Source: Clarkia xantiana subsp. parviflora (taxonomy: Eukaryota; Streptophyta; Magnoliopsida; Myrtales; Onagraceae). From it: a stretch of DNA of 64,000 nt. Under the pieces are notes generated by a model. The model ran no database searches, was not told where the DNA came from, and saw only the letters and a list, made by a program, of their open reading frames with translations. The DNA lies in NCBI GenBank assembly GCA_036873135.1, contig JAPTYO010000013.1:22689901-22753900 (forward strand), written 5' to 3'. This document shows, piece by piece, positions 22,160-32,558 of the stretch. Every line of letters begins with the position of its first letter. Within the stretch, counting starts at the first letter, position 1. The position numbers and the translations under genes were made by a program.

Positions 22160-23025
22160 CAGTGTTATCAGAACCGGACCGGACACCAGACCGGCTAGGC
22201 CTCCGATTTCCGGTTTGTCCGGTCGGACCCGGTTCGAACCCGGTCGGACCCGGTTCGAACCCGGTCGGACCCGGTTCGAACTCGGTCGGACCGTCTGTTC
22301 AGCTTTTACAGAACAAAGCATATTATATAGCCCAAATTAATTACCTTAATAAGATATGTAGCCCAATAAAAGAGCCCAACTTAACTTCAGTCCAGTAAAC
22401 ACGTCCACCAACCCCCACACAACATTGTCCAGAAGACAGCATCCATCCATCTTAGCTAGAATCACAACCCCACACAACGAAAACCACCAAGCAAGGTCTC
22501 AGTGTTGGAGAGTCGCCGGAGTACAGTGTGTCAAGGAGGCGTGGCTAGGGCAACTCTTCATTTGGTCCGGAGCCGGAGTTAGGAAAGAGGTTGAGCTCAT
22601 TGACAACCAGATCTTCACAGATCTGTCCGGATGATCAAAGCTAATTAACGCCTTCACAGATATGTCCTCCGGCGTCCCTTTAATCTATGCAGCAAGGCCG
22701 TCCTCGTCACCGGCGCTACCTCTGGATCGATCTCGACTTACTGAGTTGGGGCCTAGTCTGGAAACACTTGGAGCGGCTGGATGAGGGTGCAGGGTGCCGG
22801 AAATTTCGTCGGCGGCGATAACAGGTGGCCGCCGTGGCTGAATCCTCTGCTCAGAGAGCGGTACCGGCGGACCGCCCGGTCTGCTCAAAACCGGACGGTT
22901 CACCAAAAAACCGCCTATCGAACCGGGTTCGCTTACACCCTCCGCTTTTTATTGAACCGGACCATTTGAGGTGTCGGTCCCGGTTCGAACCCGATCGGAC
23001 CGCCGGTGCTGTTCTGATAACACTG
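22160..23025. mobile_element. hAT-type MITE with CCGG-rich ends (866 bp)
   Basis: Terminal inverted repeats CAGTGTTATCAGAACCGG and GTTCTGATAACACTG, with a perfect 8-bp TSD attaagta at 22152-22159 and 23026-23033. The subterminal regions are arrays of cggacccggttcgaacccgg. The centre (22400-22850) is unrelated, moderately GC-rich sequence with no recognised protein. Confidence 0.92.
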
Positions 23026-23671
23026 ATTAAGTAGGCTACTTCTTTTGTTGTCATGTCAGCTATTAATTTTCCCAGTGTTATCAGAACCGGATCGGAGGTC
23101 GAACCGGTCAAGTCACCGGTTCCCGGTTCGTCCGGTCCGACCCGGTTCGAACCCGGTCCGACCGGTCTGACAAGAAAGCCCATAAGAATATATATATGAT
23201 AATAGCACCAGACCAGACTTCTACTTTATCCTAGATGGACTTCCACTTAAAAACCCCAAGCCCCAATAATACATCCACAAATTCGCAAGTCCAAGCCCCT
23301 TGGTATTTGCAAATTGGCAATACAAATTCCCCTCGTCCATGACAGAAGGAAGGGATGAAGACGGGCGGTCATAGCAGATGAAGCCTGAAGGGAGCAGCAG
23401 CTACGACAGACAGGTGGGTAGTGGACGGCTCGAGTTGCAGGTGGGACTCCGATCGGTGTGAGCGGTGGTGGACGGCGCGACTTGGTGGGATTGTTTATTT
23501 AGATCGGAGGGCTGTGGTGGCGAAGATGGCCGGAGTCGGGGAGAGTACGCCTGAGTCTGAGTTGTTGTCATGATTTCTGGAGGATCGATCCATTTGCTGG
23601 TGGATATTGGACAAGGTTCATTGTTTCTTACTTAATAATTGCCTAGACTTATTCAACTCATTTTTTCATAG

Positions 23672-24421
23672 ATCAATGTTGGATTTTGCATGGTAATAGC
23701 ACACCGAACCTTCAAAAGTTGGCTATTCGTGTTCTCAGTCAAACTTGTAGTTCTTCTGGATGTGAGCGGTATTGGAGTGTGTTTGAGCATATACATTTTA
23801 AGAAGAGGAATCGACTAGAGCATCAAAGGTTGAATGATCTTGTTTATGTTCGTTATAACTTAAAGTTGCAACAACGGTGAGTGTCAAATTTCTTATTTTT
23901 AATTTATAACTTCTCTCAGTTCTGCTATGTCGATTTTATGAAATTAAAACAGATGAGATTTTTTGTGTGTGCAGTAACTTATCAAGGGATAGATTTTATG
24001 ATCCTCTTGATTTTGAAAAGTCAAGAGGAATGGCAACTTGGATATTAGAGGACGATCCTCCAACCTTATCAAATGAGGAGTTAGAAACTTTTCGTCGTGA
24101 AATGGAGAGATGTACAATTCAATAAACTCAAAATCATGGTATCATGATTGCAATTTATTATTTGCATTTGTTTAAATGACTTTTATTCTTAGTTTTACTT
24201 TAACAAGCAACTTTTGTTGTTAGATGATCTTGGTGAGATGAATCTTGATGAACTTGATGTTGGAGTTGGAGATGAAGATGGGGATGGACATGGAGAGGGA
24301 GATGGACATGGACATAGAGATGGGGATGGACTTGGAGATGCTGATAGAGATGGAGATGATAACAACACATTATTTGATAATGAAGATACTACGGATGGTT
24401 ATGCTTATGCATATTGGGATG
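23672..24421 (+). pseudogene. hAT transposase C-terminal (dimerisation) exons
   Basis: Exon 23672-23879 encodes the hAT C-terminal dimerisation domain (LAIRVLSQTCSSSGCERYWS, then KKRNRLEHQRLNDLVYV). A gtgagt donor and a tgtgcag acceptor lead to NLSRDRFYDPLDFEKSRG, ending near 24126. A further exon from about 24222 encodes an acidic Asp/Gly/His repeat tail and DNEDTTDGYAYAYWD, interrupted at 24421 by retrotransposon D. The last few codons and a TAA (46352-46354) follow D's right TSD. The upstream DDE catalytic part is absent. Confidence 0.8.
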
Positions 24422-25158
24422 TGTTGGATCACGGTCGAAGCTCCGTTACGTTCTTGACGGAAACTTGAACTCCTGGGCTCCGCGTAATCCTGCAAAAGGG
24501 GATGACCTGGGTGGTGACCCAGAATCCCTCTCCGATGCTTAAATGAGAGTATGAACGATGGGGTGGATAGCAGTAATCTAAGTTCGTATTAGAATGTGTC
24601 TTTTCTGAGGTAACTTCCTCCTTTATATAGGAGGGGAAGTTGCCTCAGTTACCTGTAACCGCGCCTGGCAGTTTTACCCACGTTTCGTATATCTCGTTCA
24701 GGATTCCATGTATCTCGCCCCACGCTCCGCGTATCTCGCCCACGCTCCGCGTATCTCGGGCACGCCCTGCGTATCTCGGGGGAGGTTATCTGTATCTTAA
24801 CCGTTTCCCCACTACTCTATTTAGTAGGCGGGTTTCTTGGTCTTATCCTCTGATCACAAGTCCCAATCCATATCGGGGACTCCAGAGTTATCTCATTCTA
24901 GGTCACCACCCAAGACCCCTCGTCCCACGGGACAGGGCCAGCTTTCTCGGGGCTTTATTATCGGGGCCTTCTCAAAGGCATATCGGGGCCTACTCAGAGG
25001 CTTCTCGTCGGGAGCATTCAGCTCATATATCGGGATCGATCTCGTCGGGACCCTTCATATTGGGCTTCTGGACCTTCCAGGTCTTTCACAAGGCCCACTG
25101 GGCTTACCCGCCGTTTATTGGCTGTTAACGGGGCTAACGATATCATCGGAACCCATCA
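24422..25158 (-). repeat. 3' LTR of element D (737 bp)
   Basis: On the plus strand TGTTGGATCACGG through CGGAACCCATCA. The leader region has a perfect hairpin CTGGGTGGTGACCCAG at 24507-24522 next to ccctctccgatgcttaaatg, the block shared with A-C. A TATA-like box (ctttatataggagg) lies near 24612-24625. Confidence 0.93.
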
Positions 25159-25176
25159 TTTGCCCCCAAGACATGG
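25159..25176 (-). other. polypurine tract of element D
   Basis: On the element strand a purine-rich ATGTCTTGGGGGCAAA abuts the LTR start TGATGGG. Confidence 0.65.
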
Positions 25177-25589
25177 GGGACTTGCAGTCCGTCGTGTCTT
25201 CCAATTCCAGACCTCCCGACCTCATCGTCGAAGGCTTTTATCTTCGGACCTCCCGATATTACCATCGGAGGCTTTCATCTTCAGACCTCCCGATATTACC
25301 ATCAGAGTCTTTTTCCTTGGGTACAATTCTTGAATAACAGAGCTTCTCACTCACAATTCCTCAGACTCCAAGGACAGTTGCCAAATCCGAGGAGACTCCT
25401 CGGTTACTGCACCATTAAATGCTAGGGATAATGAAACGATGCCTAAACCGGCGTGACTGTTGCTTTCTGAAAAAGCAATATTACGTCACTAACGTCTCTT
25501 CCGTACTGTCCCCTATAATCTCGATGATCCAGATTGAGTCGTTTCATCTTCAACGGTCCAGATTTGAGTCTATCCAGCTGTTCTTTTGT

Positions 25590-25597
25590 CTATAAAA
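25590..25597 (+). promoter_or_regulatory. TATA box for the antisense gene of element D
   Basis: ctataaaagcc lies about 170 bp upstream of the first ATG (25764) of the plus-strand gene, in a CT-rich context typical of plant core promoters. It is outside the LTR and points away from pol, suggesting a promoter separate from the LTR. Confidence 0.55.
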
Positions 25598-25763
25598 GCC
25601 AAAACCCTGGCACTATTCACTCCTTCCCTACCGTTCTGATTTCTGGAAACTCTGCCATTGTCAAACCTCGAAGCTTTTTCTCCAAGTTTCGTCTGATTTT
25701 CCGGTGATCCAATGCCTCCAGCCGTCAAGTTCTTTCTTCGTCTTCTCCAATCCATCATCTACT

Positions 25764-28459
25764 ATGTCTGGTAAGGTTTTCCTTCTTTGCCTCTGTGATT
25801 TACTGACATTACCTTCTTTTCCTTTCCTAAGTTTTCCTGTTATGGCCGTTTTTAGACGAGGCCAGTTCCGGAGGAAGGAACCCCTTTATCTTTGAGCTTG
25901 CTACTAACGAATCTCAGAGACTCTGTACGAAGCTGCTCTCCGGGAAGGCTGCATCACTTCAGCCTGGGAACCCCGCTTTCCCTATGACTCTCACCCAACT
26001 ACCAGGAGAAAACACATTGTCACGCGTCCTCGGGAGGGAGAGGTGTTTGTCTCCACGGGGCAGATAAACGCCGGGATCTGATTCCCCTTTTGCGGGAATC
26101 TGGTTGAGATGTGCAACTTCTATCAGACGCATCCATCCACCTTCTCCCCACACGCTATCCGCGTGTGGAACGCCTTCCAGGTTCTGTGCCTCCGCCAACA
26201 ATGGACGTACAGCTTGCTGCTCTTCCGTACCTTCTACGGGATGAAGTGTAACAAGGCTGGCGTCTGTTCCTTCACCCCCCGACTCCCCAAATGGACCAGG
26301 GAGCAACTTTCTCGGTTCGGCTGGGATGGTGAGACCTGGAAGTTTAACAAGGATCGGGGGCTCATTCGTGACTCAGGGTCCGACAACAGTGGATGGAAGA
26401 AGTACTACTTTTTCGTTCAGAACAACTCTATCCCATGGCCCCGATGGGAGGTTGTGGCGGACCCTGCCCCCAAGTTTGAAGTCTACACCGAGGATTACTT
26501 CAACACTCTTCAGTTGGTCCAGCTTTACCGTTGGGGGGAATCCTTCGCTCCCCTCGACGCCAACAAGCTCGTGGAGGGGGACCTGATCCAGATCGGGGTC
26601 CAACTCCTCGATTCAATTCTGACCACCTGGTTATTTGGGTAACACTTCTAACTGCCTTTTATTTTCATTTTTGCAGCCAAGAAGGCATCTCTGCTGACCC
26701 ATCTCGTGTTGAAGCAGGGGGAGACTGATGATGTCCAAGGCTCCTCCAAACGAAAGCGGAAGTCCTTGAAGAGGGGAGCCTCTTCTTCTGCAGCTCCTCC
26801 GACTGAGGAGCAAGTCGGGATGGCCAAGCGGGCCAGAAGAGAGGAGATAGACAAAGCCTTCGGTGTCACCACTGCCGAGGAAGGTAAGCGCGTTCGCCAC
26901 GCTATTAAGAAATATAGAAGGTTGGTTCCCGAGGAGTTTATCCCTGCTGACCGGGAGTCGCGGGTCCGAGAAATCAAATATATACTTCGAGGAGAAACCC
27001 CCCGCGTCCTCAAGGCGGGATACTACAACTTCTTTGGAAAGGACCAACACGTCCCGCGAGGTATCATCTGGTGCCCGAATAATACGCTTCCTGACTTTAT
27101 TCGTCCCGCAACCGCAGGTCCATTGGAGGCTCTTACTCCGACGAAGGCTGCAACTCCCGCAAGGGCTGCGACTCCACAGGAGCCGATGACTGAGGATGCC
27201 CCGACGGAAGCTCAGTTCCGTCAGGTGACCAACTTGGAGGCTTCCCCCTCCTTCGAGGAGCCGACTGAAGGCCTGATTCCCCGCCAAAGGCCAGGGCGGA
27301 GCATCCTGAGGCCAACTTTGGAGGACGTGTCTCGGAGTCCTCCCCTGGATCTGCGCTCTCCAACTCCGGAGCCCCTGACCGAGGCTCCTCCGACTGAGGC
27401 TTCCAAGGTCATCCCTCCTCTCCACGTGGATGGGAACCTTTACAAGGTTTACACCCCCGATCAAGAGACGGTTCCCTGGAACCCGATCGAGTCTCTTCAA
27501 GGGGTCCCACTCCATCGGGGAGACCTGCAACCAGAATTGGCCCTGCATCTGCTGGCAGGGTCAATTCCACCAGCCTTGAGACGCCCGATCTCCTTGGCAC
27601 GGGAAGATATCGAGGAGGACCTTCGCGACATGGATATCCGTCGGATGGAGGTAAAACTTTACTCTCGCTTTTGTTCTTGCCTTCGTTGTTCTTGCCTTCA
27701 ATTATCGGACCTTAATCTCTTTTTCTTCTGCCTTAGGAAACTGCGAACCAACAGCGCTGCTTTGGTTACATCCTTGCTCTGAAGGGTGCTTTGGAGGAGG
27801 AGCAGGCCAGGTCGGACCCCAAAGCCTTGGCCAAGCTCCAGGAGGACCTTGCCGATGCTGTGGCGGCGAGGGAGAAGATAGCTAAGGAGCAGTCCCTCCT
27901 CGGCCAGAAGGCTATGGACTTGCAAAAGCAGGTCCATGATCATGAAGCCGTGCTGCATCGGGAGCGGAGGATGCTCAAAGAGGAACAGCAGCGGCACGAG
28001 GCGGAGAAGAGGCAATTCGCCCTCGAGAAGAGCATTCTCGAGGAACCTAAGGCGGGACTTGAGGCCGAGAAGGCTGAATTTCCTGCCAGGCTGGCTGAGG
28101 CGAAGGCTCAAGGTCGCCAGGAGGGTCGCCAGATGGGTCGCGAGGAGTATCGGAACTCCGATGATTTCAAGGCGGATGCCGTGGGGTTCTGCAAAACCGA
28201 GGTGGAGAACGTTCTGTTCAACGCCGTCGAGGAGCTTTACACGGTATACGAGGATGCCATTGACTTCAAGAAGTCCGAGACCCTCGCCCCCTTCGCGGAG
28301 AAATACTTTAGCCTCCCCGCGGAAAGTGATGAGGCCGATGCCCCTGAAGGTGCCGCGGACCCGACTCCACCAACTGCGGAGCCTTCTGCCCAGGACCCCG
28401 CAAATCCTGTTCCCTCCAAAGCTGCTGAGGACCCAACTTCCAACAAGGACCAAGCTTAA
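25764..28459 (+). pseudogene. antisense gene of element D, putative gypsy-type transposon protein
   Basis: A short first exon (ATGTCTG, 25764-25770) is followed by a gtaagg intron. The core at 26109-26638 (VWNAFQVLCLRQQ, WKKYYFFVQ) matches the plant putative gypsy-type transposon family (Pfam Transposase_28 by recollection, unchecked). Further exons cover 26677-27651 (KRKRKSLKRG nuclear-localisation-like stretch; Pro/Thr-rich repeats) and about 27737-28459 (long coiled coil of KLQEDLADAV and EKRQFALEKS type, then an acidic Pro-rich tail). A frame break lies near 26060, and the phase across the very short gap 26639-26676 does not match, so the copy is probably inactive. It is transcribed opposite to gag-pol. 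Function is unknown. Confidence 0.65.
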
Positions 28460-28619
28460 TACTTTATTCTTTAAGTCCTTGTAACTTCCTCCTTGTATCG
28501 AAATCTTCAGGCCTTTGAGCCTTTATAAAAAATTCCCTTCATCTATTTTGGTCTCAACCATTATTGCACTACTTAAAGCGACTTAGACTCGTTACTTAAA
28601 ACGTTTTGATGCATCCCTT

Positions 28620-29130
28620 AAGATGACTTTATACATCCTTCCGATGCTTCACTTGGGATTTCACCACTTAAGGTTTCTCATCCATGCCGCTCAAGGCAAT
28701 TTCACACATCACTTAAGATGATTTTTTTTTTCGCACCCTTTAAGGCTTTTTATCGCGTCATTCTAGACGACTTAATCATACCCCTTAAGGCTTTTACCGC
28801 GTCATTCCAGACGACTTAATCGTACCCCTTAAGGCTTTTTGCTGCATCATAAAGACGACTTACGCGGACCCCTTAGGGCTTTTATTCATACCTAGGCTTT
28901 TTGTTGCATCATAAAGACGACTTACTCATACCTCGTAAGGCTTTTGTCCGTACCTCGAAAGGCTTTTATCGCGCCATAAAAGCGACTTAATCGTACCTCG
29001 TAAGGCTTTTGTTCGTACCTCGAAAGGCTTATTATCGCGTCTTTCAGGACGTCTTACTCGTACCTCGGAAGGCTTTTAATCGTACCTCGGAAGGCTTTTA
29101 TCGCGTCCTTCAGGACGACTTACTAACAGT
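28620..29130. repeat. imperfect tandem repeats of element D between pol and antisense gene
   Basis: Recurrent aaggcttttatcgcgtc, aggacgacttaatcgtac and cctcgtaaggcttttgt units of roughly 40 bp, degenerate. The position parallels the tandem arrays of B and C. Confidence 0.7.
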
Positions 29131-29275
29131 TAGAATAAATCTAAAAGCAATTTGATCGGAAGCAACTTCTTTTATTCATAAACAATTCAAAGCTGGCTTA
29201 CATCGGATCAATCGATAGATAACTTGCGCCATTCGCGGCGACTTAACATCACGCACCTCTTAAGGCGACTTAGGA

Positions 29276-30915
29276 TCAAACATGATACTTCTTCAAGTGT
29301 GCGCCACTGAAAGAATGTTTTAACGTCTTGCCATCAAGGTCTTCTAACTTGTACGCATTCGGGGCTGGCATCCCTACGATCTTGTAAGGTCCCTCCCATT
29401 TCGGTGATAGCTTGTTGATTCGATCTTGATGGACGAACTCATTCCTCCGCCAAACAAGTTCTCCAACGAAGAATTGTCGGGACTTGACCCGCCGATTGTA
29501 GTACCTGGCTGTTGCCAGACGCATCCGAGCCTGAACTTCATCAGCCTTCCACCTTTTCTCTTCGAGCAAGTCCAAGTCCAGACGTCTCATTTCCTCGTTC
29601 GTCAGAGGCTCGTAATACCTCCTGCGATGGGACGCCACCGCTATCTCCACGGGAGCTACTGCCTCCGTGCCATAAACGAGGCCAAACGGAGTCTCCCCCG
29701 TCGATTGCTTGGGTGTTGTTCTAACAGCCCACAACACGTTTTCAAGCTCGTCTAGCCAATGACCTTGCAAGGCATAGACCCTCTTCTTCAAGCCATCCAT
29801 CACGATCTTGTTGGCTGATTCGACTTGGCCATTAGTCTGAGCATGGTGAACGGAGGCTGTCCGATGCTCGATATTCAATTCCTCCAGATACTCCTTCAAC
29901 TGAGCCCCATTGAACGGAGGGCCATTATCGCTGATCAACACTTGAGGAACCCCATACCGGGATACGATATGAGTCTGGAGAAATATAGAGTATATAAGTT
30001 GATATGCTCACATTGCATCTTGTTACTTACACTTGCATTTACTTCCATCATGTCATTAGATGATTGTATAAGGCTATTATATGGTGCATATATCATGTAG
30101 TACATGTTACATGGTGTATGCACCTTGGTGCACCAAGTTAGGCACATAGCATAGTTAGTCCTAGTTGGTGCACCAAGTTAGTCATAGTTAGTCCTAGTTG
30201 TATAAGGTTTGGGTGAGCTTGATGTTCCATTGTCTTGAAGCTTGTTTGAGACCATACAAGGACTTGTTGAGCTTGCACACATGTTTGGGATAAGAAACTT
30301 GAGGATCTGCTGCCCCGTCGTCTTGCCCAACGCCTTAGCCTCTATCCACTTCGAAAAGTAATCAATGGCTACGAGTAAATACTTGCACTGACCTTTAGCT
30401 TGTGGAAGGGGTCCCACCAAGTCAATGCCCCACTGCGCGAAGGGCCAAGCACTCCTGATGGACATCAAGTCCGCGGCAGGAGCCGCGATATTCGGAGCGT
30501 ACCTCTGACATGCATCACAAGATTGGACCATCGTTGTCGCTTCCTTGTTCATCGAAGGCCAATAGTAGCCTAAATTCAGCGCTTTCCTCACGATGGATCG
30601 GGCCCCTTCATGACAGGCCGCGACTCCTTCGTGCAACTCTCTCAGGATCCGATTCGTATTAGGCTCCGCCACACATTTCAGAAAAGGCTTTACATGCACC
30701 CTCTTATATAACTGGTTGTCCACCATCGCGTAGTTGCTCACGATTCGACGCAACCTAACAGCTGCCACTTCATCGTCGGGGAGTGCCCCCGTAGTTAAGT
30801 ATGTGACAATCGGGGTCATCCAGGTGGGTTTCTCTTCTTCCTCCGATCCTGCTTCAATAGCGCATACCTCCGACGGATCGATGGTTGAGATGATTACCCT
30901 CTCCAGAAAGTGCAC
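29276..30915 (-). pseudogene. element D integrase, disrupted by a 309-bp insertion
   Basis: The N-terminal zinc-binding region and start of the core lie at 30298-30915 ([40 protein letters not shown]). The rest of the core and C-terminus lie at 29276-29980 (ISDNGPPFNGA, TNGQVESANK, VVWRRNEFVH-like tail, HLKKYHV). The two halves are separated by an insert with a 5-bp direct repeat, placed between the first and second catalytic Asp. It would integrate the cDNA if intact. Confidence 0.88.
29984..30292 (-). mobile_element. insertion carrying a Ty1/copia RT fragment
   Basis: 309 bp flanked by agaaa at 29979-29983 and 30293-30297, lying within element D integrase. On the minus strand its start encodes [20 protein letters not shown], the conserved Ty1/copia reverse transcriptase motif. 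The remainder is AT-rich with two copies of ttggtgcaccaagttag. The ends are not TG...CA, so it is not an ordinary solo LTR. Confidence 0.7.
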
Positions 30916-30956
30916 CTTCTGATTCTCCTCGGGGGCTACACCTAGGGCAAACTTGC

Positions 30957-32534
30957 TTAAGGCGTCTGCCTCCGCGTTTTCTTCCTTCGGGATTGCTTCA
31001 ATGTCAAGCTTTTGAAGCTTCCCTTCAAAGTCTGCACCGCATGCAAATACTTCCTCATTGTCGGGTTCTTCGCCTCGTAATTCCCTTGGACTTGATTCAC
31101 GATCAGGCTAGCATCACACTTCACCTTTAAATGATCGACTCCCGTACCCTTGGCGATTTTAAGGCCCGTGATGAGAGCCTCATACTCAGCTTCATTGTTG
31201 GTGGCCCTAAACGTCAAGGCCAAGGCATATCGCAGGGGCTCGCCTCCACCGGGCGGTATCAATGCAAATCCTGCCCCCGATCCTTCTACACTTGATGAAC
31301 CATCAGTGTACATTTCCCAGGTGTTCTCCTCATTTGGCTGTTCTAGCTGTTCTGCTATCGGTACCTCCATGGCTGCCCCCTCTACAGGACCCGCTTCTTC
31401 CAGATCGGGTGCTGTAGACTCTGCTATAAAGTCTGCCAAAGCCTGGCCCTTAATAGCCGTTCTCGGGGCAAAGTGAATACGGAACTCTGTAAGCTCGATT
31501 GCCCATTTCACCAATCTCCCCGACGCCTCCGGTCGGTTCAAAAAGTGCTTCAAGGGCTGATTAGTTAACACCGTAATCTCGTGGGCATGGAAGTAGGGCC
31601 TCAGTTTTCGAGCAGCAATAATCAACGCAAAGAGATACTTCTCAATAGCGGGATAATTCATTTCAGATTTGGCAAACGCCTTGCTTACAAAATAAACAGG
31701 AACTTGGTTGCCCTTGACAATCTTTATTAACACAGAACTAACAGCAACTTCAGAAACAGCCAAATAGAGATAAAGCGGCTCGCCTGGAACCGGTTTCGCC
31801 AACGGCGGGAGGGTACGGAGGTGTTGCTTGAGCTCCTGAAATGCTTCCTCGCACTTATCGGACCATTCAAACTTCTTGTGGGCCCTTAGCACATCAAAAA
31901 ATGGCATGGATCGGTCACTCGCCTTGGATAGGAAACAATTCATCGCGGCTAATCGTCCATTCAGCACCTGGACCTCCCGATGGGTTTTCGGCGACTGCAT
32001 CTCCTCGATTGCTCTCAGCTTCTCAGGATTCACCTCGATTCCCCTTTGGCTCACCATAAATCCCAGGAATTTTCCCGAGTTCACTCCGAAAGCGCACTTG
32101 TCCGGGTTCAAACGAACCTGATGAAACTTCATCCGCTCAAACGCCACCGCCAAGTCGCGGACATGGTCTCCTGCCTGTCGGGACTTCACCAGCATGTCAT
32201 CCACATAAGTCTCCATGGTCTTTCCCAGCATGTCCCCGAACAACTTGTTCACCATCCTCTGGTAAGTTGCTCCAGCATTGATCAGCCCAAAGGGCATAAC
32301 GTCATAGTGATAGACATCACTATCAGCATAGAAAGCTATGTGGGGGGCATCCTCCTTCGCCAACTTGATCTGGTTGTAACCGGAATAAGCATCCATGAAG
32401 CTCAGCAGCTCATGTCCCGACGTGGCATCTACCAGCTGGTCGATTCTCGGGAGCGGATAACAGTCTTTTGGGCAAGCTTTGTTCAAGTCGCGGAAGTCGA
32501 CACACATCCGCCACTTCCCGTTACTCTTCCTCAC
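30957..32534 (-). pseudogene. element D RT and dual RNase H
   Basis: RT motifs: KWRMCVDFRDLNKACPKD, MPFGLINAGATYQR and YVDD (complement of 32196-32207). The first RNase H-like domain is degenerate: YLAVSEVAVSSVL stands where the catalytic D-A-S would be. The second RNase H (MYTDGSSS, TNNEAEYEALI, KCDASLIVNQV, then EADALSKFA in another frame) keeps its acidic residues. This dual arrangement is diagnostic of the Tat lineage. A frameshift near 31020 separates it from the integrase frame, and a TAG near 32557 separates it from the upstream ORF. Confidence 0.88.
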
Positions 32535-32558
32535 CAGGACCGGGTTAGCGACCCAAGT

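Noticed and set aside
22096..22398. Open frame with repeated VGPGSNP units
   Set aside because: Product of the CCGG-rich subterminal repeats of the hAT MITE.
24640..25337. Plus-strand open frames of 162-166 codons, also at 45708-46361
   Set aside because: They lie in the D LTRs and recur because the LTR is repeated. No protein similarity was seen.
26631..27548. 305-codon minus-strand open frame
   Set aside because: It is the shadow of the antisense gene of D, which has exon signals and domain similarity on the plus strand.
27698..28453. 251-codon minus-strand open frame
   Set aside because: It is the complement of the coiled-coil exon; Leu-rich translation is expected opposite Glu/Lys-rich codons.
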